A stretch of DNA of 64,000 bases from Cupriavidus gilardii. GTDB lineage: Bacteria; Pseudomonadota; Gammaproteobacteria; Burkholderiales; Burkholderiaceae. The stretch lies in contig NZ_VZOV01000001.1 in assembly GCF_008801915.1 (NCBI RefSeq), positions 124,001 through 188,000 on the forward strand, read 5' to 3'. The notes beneath the pieces are model-generated. The model worked only from the letters and a program-made list of their open reading frames with translations. It was not told the origin of the DNA and ran no database searches. Shown piece after piece: positions 57,633 through 64,000 of the stretch. Position numbers and translations under genes: made by a program. Every line of letters starts with the position of its first letter. The stretch's first letter is position 1.

Positions 57633-59096
57633 ATGAACGCCCCCCAGTTTCCCGCCGCCCAGGTCAGCCCGCATTTCCGCGCCGAAGCGCTGCGTATCGA
57701 CGGCGAGCGGGTCGTGCGCGACCGCGTCATCGAAGTGCGCAATCCCTACGACGGCACGCTGGTCGGCACGGTGCCGAAGGCGACCGTCGAGGACGTGCGG
57801 CGCGCCTACGCGGTGGCGCGCGCCTATCGCTCGACGCTGACCCGCTACGAGCGCGCCGCGATCCTCGATCGCGCCGCCGCGCTGCTGCGCGAGCGCACCG
57901 AGCCGGCCTCGGACCTGATCACGCTCGAGTCGGGTCTGTCGAAGAAGGATTCGCTGTACGAGATCGGCCGCGTCGCCGATGTGCTGAACTTCGCCGCCAA
58001 CGAGGCGCTGCGCGACGACGGGCAGATGTTCTCGTGCGACCTGACACCGCACGGCAAGAAGCGCCGCGTGATGACGCAGCGCGAGCCGCTGCTGGGCGTG
58101 ATCACCGCGATCACGCCGTTCAACCATCCGATGAACCAGGTCGCGCACAAGGTCGCGCCGTCGATCGCCACCAACAACCGGATGGTGCTCAAGCCGTCCG
58201 AGAAGGTGCCGCTGTCCGCGTACTACCTGGCCGATCTGCTGGTCGAGGCCGGCTTGCCGCCGCAGATGCTGCAGTTGCTGACCGGCGATCCGGCCGAGAT
58301 CGCGGACGAGCTGATCACGCATCCGGCGGTGGACCTGATCACCTTCACCGGCGGCGTGGCGATCGGCAAGTACATCGCCGCCAAGGCCGGCTACAAGCGG
58401 GTGGTGCTGGAGCTCGGCGGCAACGATCCGCTGATCGTGATGGACGACGCCGACCTCGACCGCGCCTCCGACCTCGCGGTGCAGGGCTCGTACAAGAACT
58501 CCGGCCAGCGCTGTACCGCCGTCAAGCGCATGCTGGTGCATCAGGCCGTCGCCGCGCGCTTTACCGAGCTGGTGGTCGAGAAGACCCGGGCGTGGAAATA
58601 CGGCGACCCGATGGACCGCGGCGTCGACATGGGCACGGTGATCGATGCCCAGGCCGCGGCGCTGTTCGAGGCGCGCGTCAACGAGGCGGTGGCGCAGGGC
58701 GCGCGGCTGCTGATCGGCAACCAGCGCGACGGCGCGCGCTACGCGCCGACAGTGGTCGATCGCGTCGATCCCGCGATGACGCTGGTGCGCGAGGAGACCT
58801 TCGGCCCGGTCTCGCCGATCATCACCTTCCGCGATATCGACGAGGCGATCCGCATCTCCAACGGCACGGCCTTCGGCCTGTCCTCGGGCATCTGCACCAA
58901 CCGCATCGAGGACTTCACGCGTTTTGCCAACGAGCTGCATGTCGGCACGGTCAATCTGTGGGAGGTGCCCGGCTACCGCATCGAGCTGACGCCGTTCGGC
59001 GGCATCAAGGATTCGGGGCTCGGCTACAAGGAAGGCGTGCAGGAGGCGATCAAGAGCTTCACCAATCTGAAGTCGATCACGATGCCGTGGGGGTGA
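57633..59096 (+). CDS. phnY: Phosphonoacetaldehyde dehydrogenase
   Basis: This 487-residue NAD(P)-dependent aldehyde dehydrogenase oxidises phosphonoacetaldehyde to phosphonoacetate. Visible are the cofactor segment ITAITPFNHPMNQVAHKVAPSIATNN, FTGGVAIGKYIAAKAG, the general base Glu in VVLELGGNDPLIVMDDADLD, and the nucleophile Cys in YKNSGQRCTAVKRMLV. The end is FGGIKDSGLGYKEGVQEAIKSF. The ATG at 57633 has a GGAG site. Sandwiched after phnA, it is assigned as PhnY by context as well as family; sulfoacetaldehyde or glycolaldehyde dehydrogenases are close relatives. Confidence 0.92.
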   Translation: MNAPQFPAAQVSPHFRAEALRIDGERVVRDRVIEVRNPYDGTLVGTVPKATVEDVRRAYAVARAYRSTLTRYERAAILDRAAALLRERTEPASDLITLESGLSKKDSLYEIGRVADVLNFAANEALRDDGQMFSCDLTPHGKKRRVMTQREPLLGVITAITPFNHPMNQVAHKVAPSIATNNRMVLKPSEKVPLSAYYLADLLVEAGLPPQMLQLLTGDPAEIADELITHPAVDLITFTGGVAIGKYIAAKAGYKRVVLELGGNDPLIVMDDADLDRASDLAVQGSYKNSGQRCTAVKRMLVHQAVAARFTELVVEKTRAWKYGDPMDRGVDMGTVIDAQAAALFEARVNEAVAQGARLLIGNQRDGARYAPTVVDRVDPAMTLVREETFGPVSPIITFRDIDEAIRISNGTAFGLSSGICTNRIEDFTRFANELHVGTVNLWEVPGYRIELTPFGGIKDSGLGYKEGVQEAIKSFTNLKSITMPWG

Positions 59097-59207
59097 GGGT
59101 CGGGGTGAGGGGCGGGGGAGCGGGCAAGCGGCGTGCGGCGTTGCCCCGCCGTCCTGTCATGACGCTCGGCTAAAATTCCCGCACCTTCCACAAGCCCCGG
59201 AGTCCCC

Positions 59208-59963
59208 GTGCTGGCCGAACAACGGCAGAAATACATCCTCGACCAGCTGGCCGCCAGCGGCGCGCTGCAGATCGGCCAGCTGGTCGCCGAGCTCGGCGTG
59301 TCGCGCGAGACCGTTCGCCGCGACCTCAATGCGCTGGCCGCGCGCGGCCTGCTGGTGCTGACGCACGGCGGGGCGCTGGCGTCGAACCGCGCCGAGGCCG
59401 ATACGCAGACGCGGGCGGCCGTCAATGCCGAAGGCAAGCGCGCGATCGGCGTGCGCGCCGCCGAGCTGGTGCCCGACGGCGCCTCGGTGATCATCGACTA
59501 CGGGACCACCACTCATGCGGTCGCGCAGGCGCTGCTCGGCCACCACAACCTGCTTGTCTATACCAACGACCTTTCGATCGCGCTGCTGCTCGGGCGCCGC
59601 AACGGCAACCGCGTGGTCGTGCTGGGCGGCGAGCTGCAGGACAACGAGGACGCCACCAACGGCTGGGACACCGTCGAGCAGCTGTCGCGTTATCACGCCG
59701 ATTTCGCCTTCATCGGCATCGGCGGCATCAGCAACGACGGCGAGGTCAGCGAGTATTCGCGGCCCGCGGCCGAGCTGCGCGGCCGCATGCTGCTGTCGGC
59801 CAGCGTGCCATGCGTGGTGGCCGACCATACCAAGTACGGCCGCCATACCGGCGTGCAGGTCAGGCACTTCGACAAGGCCGCCTATCTGATCAGCGACATG
59901 GCCCCCGAGGCCCCGCTGGCCGAGGCGCTCAAGCGCCGCGGGCCGGCGCTGCTGATTGCCTGA
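59208..59963 (+). CDS. DeoR-family transcriptional regulator
   Basis: This 251-residue regulator starts at GTG 59208. It has the N-terminal HTH (LAEQRQKYILDQLAASGALQIGQLVAELGVSRETVRRDLNALAARGLLVLTHGGA) and a sugar-phosphate-isomerase-like sensor domain (DGASVIIDYGTTTHAVAQALLGHHNLLVYTNDLSIALLL, IGIGGISNDGEVSEYSRPAAELR, VADHTKYGRHTGV). It follows phnY by 111 bp and has its own terminator, so it may be the last gene of the AEP unit or a separate regulator. The effector is typically a phosphorylated small molecule. Confidence 0.88.
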   Translation: MLAEQRQKYILDQLAASGALQIGQLVAELGVSRETVRRDLNALAARGLLVLTHGGALASNRAEADTQTRAAVNAEGKRAIGVRAAELVPDGASVIIDYGTTTHAVAQALLGHHNLLVYTNDLSIALLLGRRNGNRVVVLGGELQDNEDATNGWDTVEQLSRYHADFAFIGIGGISNDGEVSEYSRPAAELRGRMLLSASVPCVVADHTKYGRHTGVQVRHFDKAAYLISDMAPEAPLAEALKRRGPALLIA

Positions 59964-59970
59964 AGCGCGG

Positions 59971-59997
59971 GCCGGAACGCCCGGTCCGGCATTTTTT
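59971..59997 (+). terminator. Rho-independent terminator after the DeoR gene
   Basis: The 6-bp stem GCCGGA/TCCGGC with an 8-nt loop is followed by A and six T. Confidence 0.82.
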
Positions 59998-60030
59998 CGC
60001 TCGGGGTCACAACACTTTTGACTGTCGAAA

Positions 60031-60047
60031 TTCACCATTTTGGTGCT
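60031..60047. promoter_or_regulatory. NtrC-like binding site upstream of gdhA
   Basis: TTCACC-ATTT-TGGTGCT differs from the NtrC consensus TGCACC-N4-TGGTGCA at only two positions. It lies 41-57 bp before the gdhA start, close enough for repression or roadblock; no sigma-54 element was seen. Confidence 0.58.
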
Positions 60048-60087
60048 AAAGTCGCGCTCCAACTCAAGAAAATCGACAGAGACAGCC

Positions 60088-61431
60088 GTGAGCCTTCCGA
60101 CCCTCGAAGCCTTCCTTGCCGGCGTGGCCCGGCGCGATCCTGACCAGCCCGAGTTCCAGCAGGCGGTCAAGGAAGTGATGATGACCCTGTGGCCGTTCGT
60201 CGAGCGCAATCCGCGCTACGCCGACCAGGCCCTGCTGGAACGGCTGGTCGAACCCGAGCGCGTGATCCAGTTCCGTGTGGCATGGACCGACGACCAGGGC
60301 AAGGTGCAGGTCAACAGGGCGTTCCGCGTGCAGCACAGCTCGGCCATCGGGCCCTACAAGGGCGGCATGCGCTTCCACCCGACCGTCAACCTGTCGGTGC
60401 TCAAGTTCCTCGGCTTCGAGCAGACCTTCAAGAATGCGCTGACGACACTGCCGATGGGCGGCGGCAAGGGCGGTTCGGATTTCGATCCCAAGGGCAAGTC
60501 GGACGGCGAGGTGATGCGCTTCTGCCAGGCGCTGATGACCGAGCTGTATCGCCATCTCGGCACGGACACCGATGTCCCGGCCGGCGACATCGGCGTCGGT
60601 GGCCGCGAGGTCGGCTTCATGGCCGGCATGATGAAGAAGCTGTCGAACCAGTCGGCCTGCGTCTTCACCGGCAAGGGCCTGGCCTTCGGCGGCAGCCTGA
60701 TGCGTCCCGAGGCGACCGGCTACGGCACCGTCTATTTCGCGCAGGAGATGCTGCACCGGACCGGCCGCGACTTCGACGGCCAGCGCGTGCTGATCTCCGG
60801 CTCGGGCAACGTCGCGCAATACGCGGCGCAGAAGGCGATCGAACTGGGCGCCAAGGTGCTGACGGTGTCCGATTCGGGCGGCGTGCTGCACTATCCGGAA
60901 GGCATGAACGACGAGCAGCTGGCCGCGCTGATGGCGTTCAAGAACGAGGAGCGGGGCCGTCTGTCGGACTTCGCCGAGCGCCAGGGCCTGCGCTTCGAGG
61001 CGGGCCGCACGCCGTGGCATGTGCCGGCCGACATCGCGCTGCCGTGCGCGACGCAGAACGAGCTCGGCGGCGAGGATGCGAAGCGGTTGCTGGCCAATGG
61101 CGTGTTCTGCGTGGCCGAGGGCGCCAACATGCCGTCGACGCTGGAGGCGGTGGACCATTTCCTGGCCGCGCGCATCCTCTACGCGCCCGGCAAGGCCAGC
61201 AATGCCGGCGGCGTCGCGACTTCGGGCCTGGAGATGTCGCAGAACGCGATGCGCCTGTCATGGCATCACGCCGAGGTCGACGCCAAGCTGCACTTCATCA
61301 TGAAGGACATCCATCAGAACTGCATCCATCACGGACGCAAGGACGACGGCTATGTCAACTATGTCGAAGGCGCCAATATCGCCGGCTTCGTCAAGGTCGC
61401 CGACGCCATGCTGGCGCAGGGCGTGATCTGA
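60088..61431 (+). CDS. gdhA: NADP-specific glutamate dehydrogenase
   Basis: This 447-residue hexameric-type enzyme makes glutamate from 2-oxoglutarate and ammonium. The length equals the enterobacterial enzyme from the GTG at 60088. The active-site block is AIGPYKGGMRFHPTVNLSVLKFLGFEQTFKNALTTLPMGGGKGGSDFDPKGKS, with the catalytic Lys and Asp in PAGDIGVGGREVGFM. The nucleotide-binding GSGNVAQYAAQKAIELGAKVL follows, then CATQNELGGEDAKRLL and EGANMPSTLEA. A possible in-frame start at 60040 has no homology support. It could recapture ammonium freed from taurine, but it is also a housekeeping gene. Confidence 0.95.
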   Translation: MSLPTLEAFLAGVARRDPDQPEFQQAVKEVMMTLWPFVERNPRYADQALLERLVEPERVIQFRVAWTDDQGKVQVNRAFRVQHSSAIGPYKGGMRFHPTVNLSVLKFLGFEQTFKNALTTLPMGGGKGGSDFDPKGKSDGEVMRFCQALMTELYRHLGTDTDVPAGDIGVGGREVGFMAGMMKKLSNQSACVFTGKGLAFGGSLMRPEATGYGTVYFAQEMLHRTGRDFDGQRVLISGSGNVAQYAAQKAIELGAKVLTVSDSGGVLHYPEGMNDEQLAALMAFKNEERGRLSDFAERQGLRFEAGRTPWHVPADIALPCATQNELGGEDAKRLLANGVFCVAEGANMPSTLEAVDHFLAARILYAPGKASNAGGVATSGLEMSQNAMRLSWHHAEVDAKLHFIMKDIHQNCIHHGRKDDGYVNYVEGANIAGFVKVADAMLAQGVI

Positions 61432-61557
61432 CGATCGGGTCCGTCGCGCGGGCGATGTAGCTTCTTGCCGGCGTTGCCGCGACGCCGCTGGTGGCGTGGC
61501 AATTCTGCAAGCCCGTGTAAGAACGCGCCGCCGGCGCGCCGCGATACCGCACCGCAC

Positions 61558-61586
61558 AGCGGGCCTTCGGGCCCGCTTTCTTTTTT
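61558..61586 (+). terminator. Rho-independent terminator after gdhA
   Basis: A perfect 8-bp stem AGCGGGCC/GGCCCGCT with a UUCG tetraloop is followed by TTCTTTTTT. It overlaps the 3' boundary of the convergent membrane-protein gene. Confidence 0.93.
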
Positions 61587-61587
61587 G

Positions 61588-62106
61588 TCAGTCGCTGTCG
61601 GCCTCGGCGCCCGCGGCCGGAATGGCTCTTGCATCTTGGCGCTGGCGCGGCCGGCATAGCGTGACCAGCGGCAGCGCGAGCCCGAAGGCGACATAGACCA
61701 GCGCCAGCGACCACGGCGACAGGCGCCGCTCGAAGCCAGGCGTCAGCCGTTTCGGCGTCAGGCGCAGGTCGACCACGCAGGCGGCGGCCGCGACCGCGAG
61801 CCCGGCCAGGATCGCCGCCGCGGGCCGCTGCGGCTGCGACGAGCGGCCCACCCAGGCTTCGTAGAACGCGGCCCAGAATACCGACATCGCATGATGGATC
61901 ACGTATCCCACCGCGGTATAGCGCCAGGCCGGACCATTGGCATGGATCGCGCGATCGCCCCAGACCCAGTGGCTGACCGCATTGACCGGCGCCAGCGTGT
62001 TGCGGCAATCGAAATGGCCGCCGCAGGCCAGGGCGATGGTGGACAGCACGCTGGCGCTGGTGCCGGAGGCGAGGCTCCGGCCGACGAAATCCTGGATGGC
62101 GCTCAT
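61588..62106 (-). CDS. Unknown integral membrane protein (172 aa)
   Basis: The protein has about four hydrophobic segments (SVLSTIALACGG, AVGYVIHHAMSVFWAAFYEAWV, PAAAILAGLAVAAAACVVDL and SLALVYVAFGLALPLVTL) and a charged C-tail. A conserved-looking polar region contains SHWVWGDRAIH and YVIHHAMS. The start at 62106 has a clear GAGGAA site. No function is known to me. It is divergent from the SDR-DoxX gene and may work with it at the membrane. Confidence 0.75.
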   Translation of the reverse strand: MSAIQDFVGRSLASGTSASVLSTIALACGGHFDCRNTLAPVNAVSHWVWGDRAIHANGPAWRYTAVGYVIHHAMSVFWAAFYEAWVGRSSQPQRPAAAILAGLAVAAAACVVDLRLTPKRLTPGFERRLSPWSLALVYVAFGLALPLVTLCRPRQRQDARAIPAAGAEADSD

Positions 62107-62157
62107 GTCGGTTCCTCGGAACGGGATGCGGCGACGGGCGGCACCGCGCGTCCCACG

Positions 62158-63492
62158 GTGCTGCTGACCGGCGCCAGCGGTTTTATCGGCGCCGCGATTG
62201 CCTCGGCGCTGGCACGCGCCGGCTGCCGGGTCCTCTGCGGCGTGCGCGACCCGGCGAAGGCCCCGCGCGACCTCGGCTCATGCGAATTCCGTGCCGTCGA
62301 TTTCGGCGCGCTGACCGATGCGCAGGCATGGCTGCCGCTGCTCGACGGCGTCGACGTCGTCGTCAATGCGGTCGGCATCTTCGCCGAGCGCGGCGAGCAG
62401 ACCTTCGAACTGTTGCACCGGCGCGCGCCGATCGCGCTGTTCGCCGCCTGCGCGCGCGCGGGCGTCCGCGCGGTGATCCAGATCTCCGCGCTGGGCGCGG
62501 ACGAGCAGGCCACCACGCCCTACCACCTGAGCAAGAAGGCCGCCGACGATTACCTCGCTGATCTTGGCCTGCCCGCGGCGATCCTGCAGCCCTCGCTGGT
62601 CTACGGGCCGGGCGGCGTCAGCGCGCGGATGTTCGGCACGCTGGCGACGATGCCGCTGCTGCCGTTGCCCGGGGGCGGCAGGCAGCGCGTGCAGCCGGTC
62701 CATCTGGACGATGTGGTGACCACGATCGTAAGGCTGGCCACGATGGCCGACGGCAATCCGGGCGGTGCGGCGGCAATGCGCCCGGATTGGCAGCAAGGCC
62801 GCATCCCTGTGGTCGGACCGACTGCGCTGAACCTGCGCGACTATCTCGGCCAATTGCGCAGCGCGCTTGGGCAGCCCGGCCGGCTGCGCGTGGTGCCGAT
62901 GCCCGACGCACTGGTCCGCGCCAGCCTGCCGCTGATGACGCGGCTGGCGCCCGGGCTGCCGCTGAACCAGGATGCGCTGGCGATGCTGGCGCGCGGCAAT
63001 ACCGGCGACCCGGGGCCGATGCATCGGCTGCTCGGCCGTCCGCCGCGTGCGGTTCGCGACTTCGTGCCCGCGCGTTGGCGCGAGGCCGCGCGCACGCAGG
63101 CCGTGCTCGGGTGGCAATTGCCGATCCTGCGCACCGCCGTCGCGCTGGTCTGGATCGTCACCGGCATCGTGTCGCTCGGGCTCTATCCGGTCGAGGACAG
63201 CTACGCATTGCTGGCGCGCGCCGGCGTACCGCAGGCGCTGCGGCCGTTGGCGCTGTACGGCGCGGCCGGCCTGGACCTGCTGTTCGGGCTGATGTGCTTC
63301 GCCCCCGCGCGTTGGCGCTTTCCGTGGATCTGGGCCGCACAGGCCGCGCTGATCCTCGGCTACACCGTGATCATCAGCGTGCGGCTGCCCGAGTTCTGGC
63401 TGCATCCCTATGGCCCGCTGACCAAGAACCTGCCCATGCTGGCCGTGCTGTGGCTGCTGGGTACGCTGGAGCGCAAGCGATGGACTACATGA
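62158..63492 (+). CDS. SDR-family NAD(P)-binding protein fused to a DoxX-like membrane domain
   Basis: The N-terminal Rossmann domain has TGASGFIG, ALGADEQATTPYHLSKKAADDYL (atypical SDR) and ILQPSLVYGPGG. The C-terminal ~120 residues form four membrane helices of the DoxX-like type (ALVWIVTGIVSLGLYPVEDSYALLARAGVP, PLALYGAAGLDLLFGLMCF, AALILGYTVIISVRLPEFWLHPYGPLTKNLPMLAVLWLL). The start is uncertain. GTG 62158 lies just inside the first strand with no ribosome site. The next in-frame ATG (62014) would overlap the divergent gene by 93 bp, and the well-placed ATG 62105 is out of frame. Relatives act in NDUFA9-like or quinone-related roles; the function here is unknown. It overlaps the next gene by 13 bp. 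Confidence 0.8.
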   Translation: MLLTGASGFIGAAIASALARAGCRVLCGVRDPAKAPRDLGSCEFRAVDFGALTDAQAWLPLLDGVDVVVNAVGIFAERGEQTFELLHRRAPIALFAACARAGVRAVIQISALGADEQATTPYHLSKKAADDYLADLGLPAAILQPSLVYGPGGVSARMFGTLATMPLLPLPGGGRQRVQPVHLDDVVTTIVRLATMADGNPGGAAAMRPDWQQGRIPVVGPTALNLRDYLGQLRSALGQPGRLRVVPMPDALVRASLPLMTRLAPGLPLNQDALAMLARGNTGDPGPMHRLLGRPPRAVRDFVPARWREAARTQAVLGWQLPILRTAVALVWIVTGIVSLGLYPVEDSYALLARAGVPQALRPLALYGAAGLDLLFGLMCFAPARWRFPWIWAAQAALILGYTVIISVRLPEFWLHPYGPLTKNLPMLAVLWLLGTLERKRWTT

Positions 63493-63953
63493 TCGTCAAA
63501 TGGATCCACGTCGTCGGCAGCACGCTGCTGTTCGGCACCGGCGTGGGCAGCGCCTTCTATCTGCTGGCCGCCTCGCTGACGCGCGACAGCCACGCGGTCG
63601 CGGTGACCTCGCGCCATGTGGTGATCGCCGACTGGCTGTTCACCACCAGCACGGCAATCCTGCAGCCGGTCACGGGCTACATGCTGATGCGCATCGCCAA
63701 TTTTTCATGGGAGCTGGCGTGGCTGCGCGTATCGATCGTGCTGTACGTCGTCGCCATCGCCTGCTGGCTGCCGGTGGTCTGGCTGCAGATGCGGATGCGC
63801 ACCGTGTCCGCGGCAGCGGCGGGCGCGCGCACGCCGTTGCCGCCGGCCTACTGGCGGTACTTCCGCTGGTGGTTCGCGCTCGGTGTGCCGGCGCTGTTCA
63901 GCTTCCTGGCGATCTTCTATCTGATGATCGCCAAGCCGGCCACGCTGTTCTGA
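63480..63953 (+). CDS. DUF2269 family integral membrane protein
   Basis: This 157-residue inner-membrane protein has four predicted spans. The DUF2269 start VKWIHVVGSTLLFGTGVGSAFYLL has a conserved His in the first helix, then VTSRHVVIADWLFTTSTAILQPVTGYMLM and FRWWFALGVPALFSFLAIFYLMIAKP. The start codon lies inside the SDR-DoxX gene (13-bp overlap), so the two are translationally coupled. The biochemical role is unknown. The conserved His residues in membrane helices would suit heme or quinone contact, but this is speculation. Confidence 0.85.
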   Translation: MDYMIVKWIHVVGSTLLFGTGVGSAFYLLAASLTRDSHAVAVTSRHVVIADWLFTTSTAILQPVTGYMLMRIANFSWELAWLRVSIVLYVVAIACWLPVVWLQMRMRTVSAAAAGARTPLPPAYWRYFRWWFALGVPALFSFLAIFYLMIAKPATLF

Positions 63954-64000
63954 AGCGCGCGGGCGAAGCCGTCCCCGCGCCTGCCGCCCGCGGCTGGCGT

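Overview
The window is about 64 kb of high-GC chromosomal DNA from a betaproteobacterium, most likely Burkholderiales of the Cupriavidus/Ralstonia type. Pointers are the Burkholderiales-type porin, a Bug-family solute-binding protein, a TauXY-Xsc-Pta-TauE taurine cluster and dense, tightly packed operons. No rRNA, tRNA, CRISPR array, integrase or complete insertion sequence was found. The first gene (gamma-glutamyltransferase) is cut by the left edge.

1-9.7 kb: gamma-glutamyltransferase (partial), purT, a two-component system read leftward, then a Fur-box-preceded FepA/CirA-type TonB receptor with a siderophore-binding protein, a DinB-like protein and a thioredoxin-like protein. 9.7-23 kb: a chemoreceptor; a TetR regulator with a large PEP-utilising phosphotransferase of rifampin-phosphotransferase architecture; a SnoaL/DUF4440 protein; a PQQ-type sugar dehydrogenase lipoprotein coupled to a PqqU (YncD) PQQ receptor; two lipoproteins; fdxA; a porin; and a truncated M48 peptidase relic in a low-GC scar. 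23-32 kb: an acyl-CoA catabolic operon (LysR, CaiB-type CoA-transferase, Bug protein, enoyl-CoA hydratase), pcm with an erythromycin-esterase-like gene, an unknown repeat-containing protein, and a tannase/feruloyl-esterase-family lipoprotein.

32-48 kb is a taurine dissimilation locus. A leftward run xsc - APC permease - tauX - tauY - tauR (MocR type) faces cobS-cobT; a second leftward unit is pta-tauE; tauABC reads rightward. Predicted flow: taurine enters by TauABC or the permease, TauXY deaminates it to sulfoacetaldehyde, Xsc gives acetyl phosphate and sulfite, Pta makes acetyl-CoA and TauE exports sulfite. Related 22-23 bp operator-like sites lie between xsc and cobS and in front of pta, so the CobS/CobT AAA+/VWA pair (no cobN nearby) may belong to the same regulon.

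48-60 kb is a 2-aminoethylphosphonate (AEP) locus: phnS-phnT-fused permease-phnW-EamA exporter-iclR leftward, and a GntR regulator-phnA-phnY rightward. It predicts AEP to phosphonoacetaldehyde (PhnW), phosphonoacetate (PhnY), then acetate and phosphate (PhnA). Catabolism of the isosteric C2 compounds taurine and AEP is therefore placed side by side. A DeoR regulator and NADP-type gdhA, with an NtrC-like site, follow. The right end has an orphan membrane protein, an SDR-DoxX fusion and a DUF2269 protein.

Two palindromic repeat families are scattered between genes, and several short tandem repeats with units in multiples of 3 nt sit at gene ends. Two of these form ladders of in-frame stop codons.
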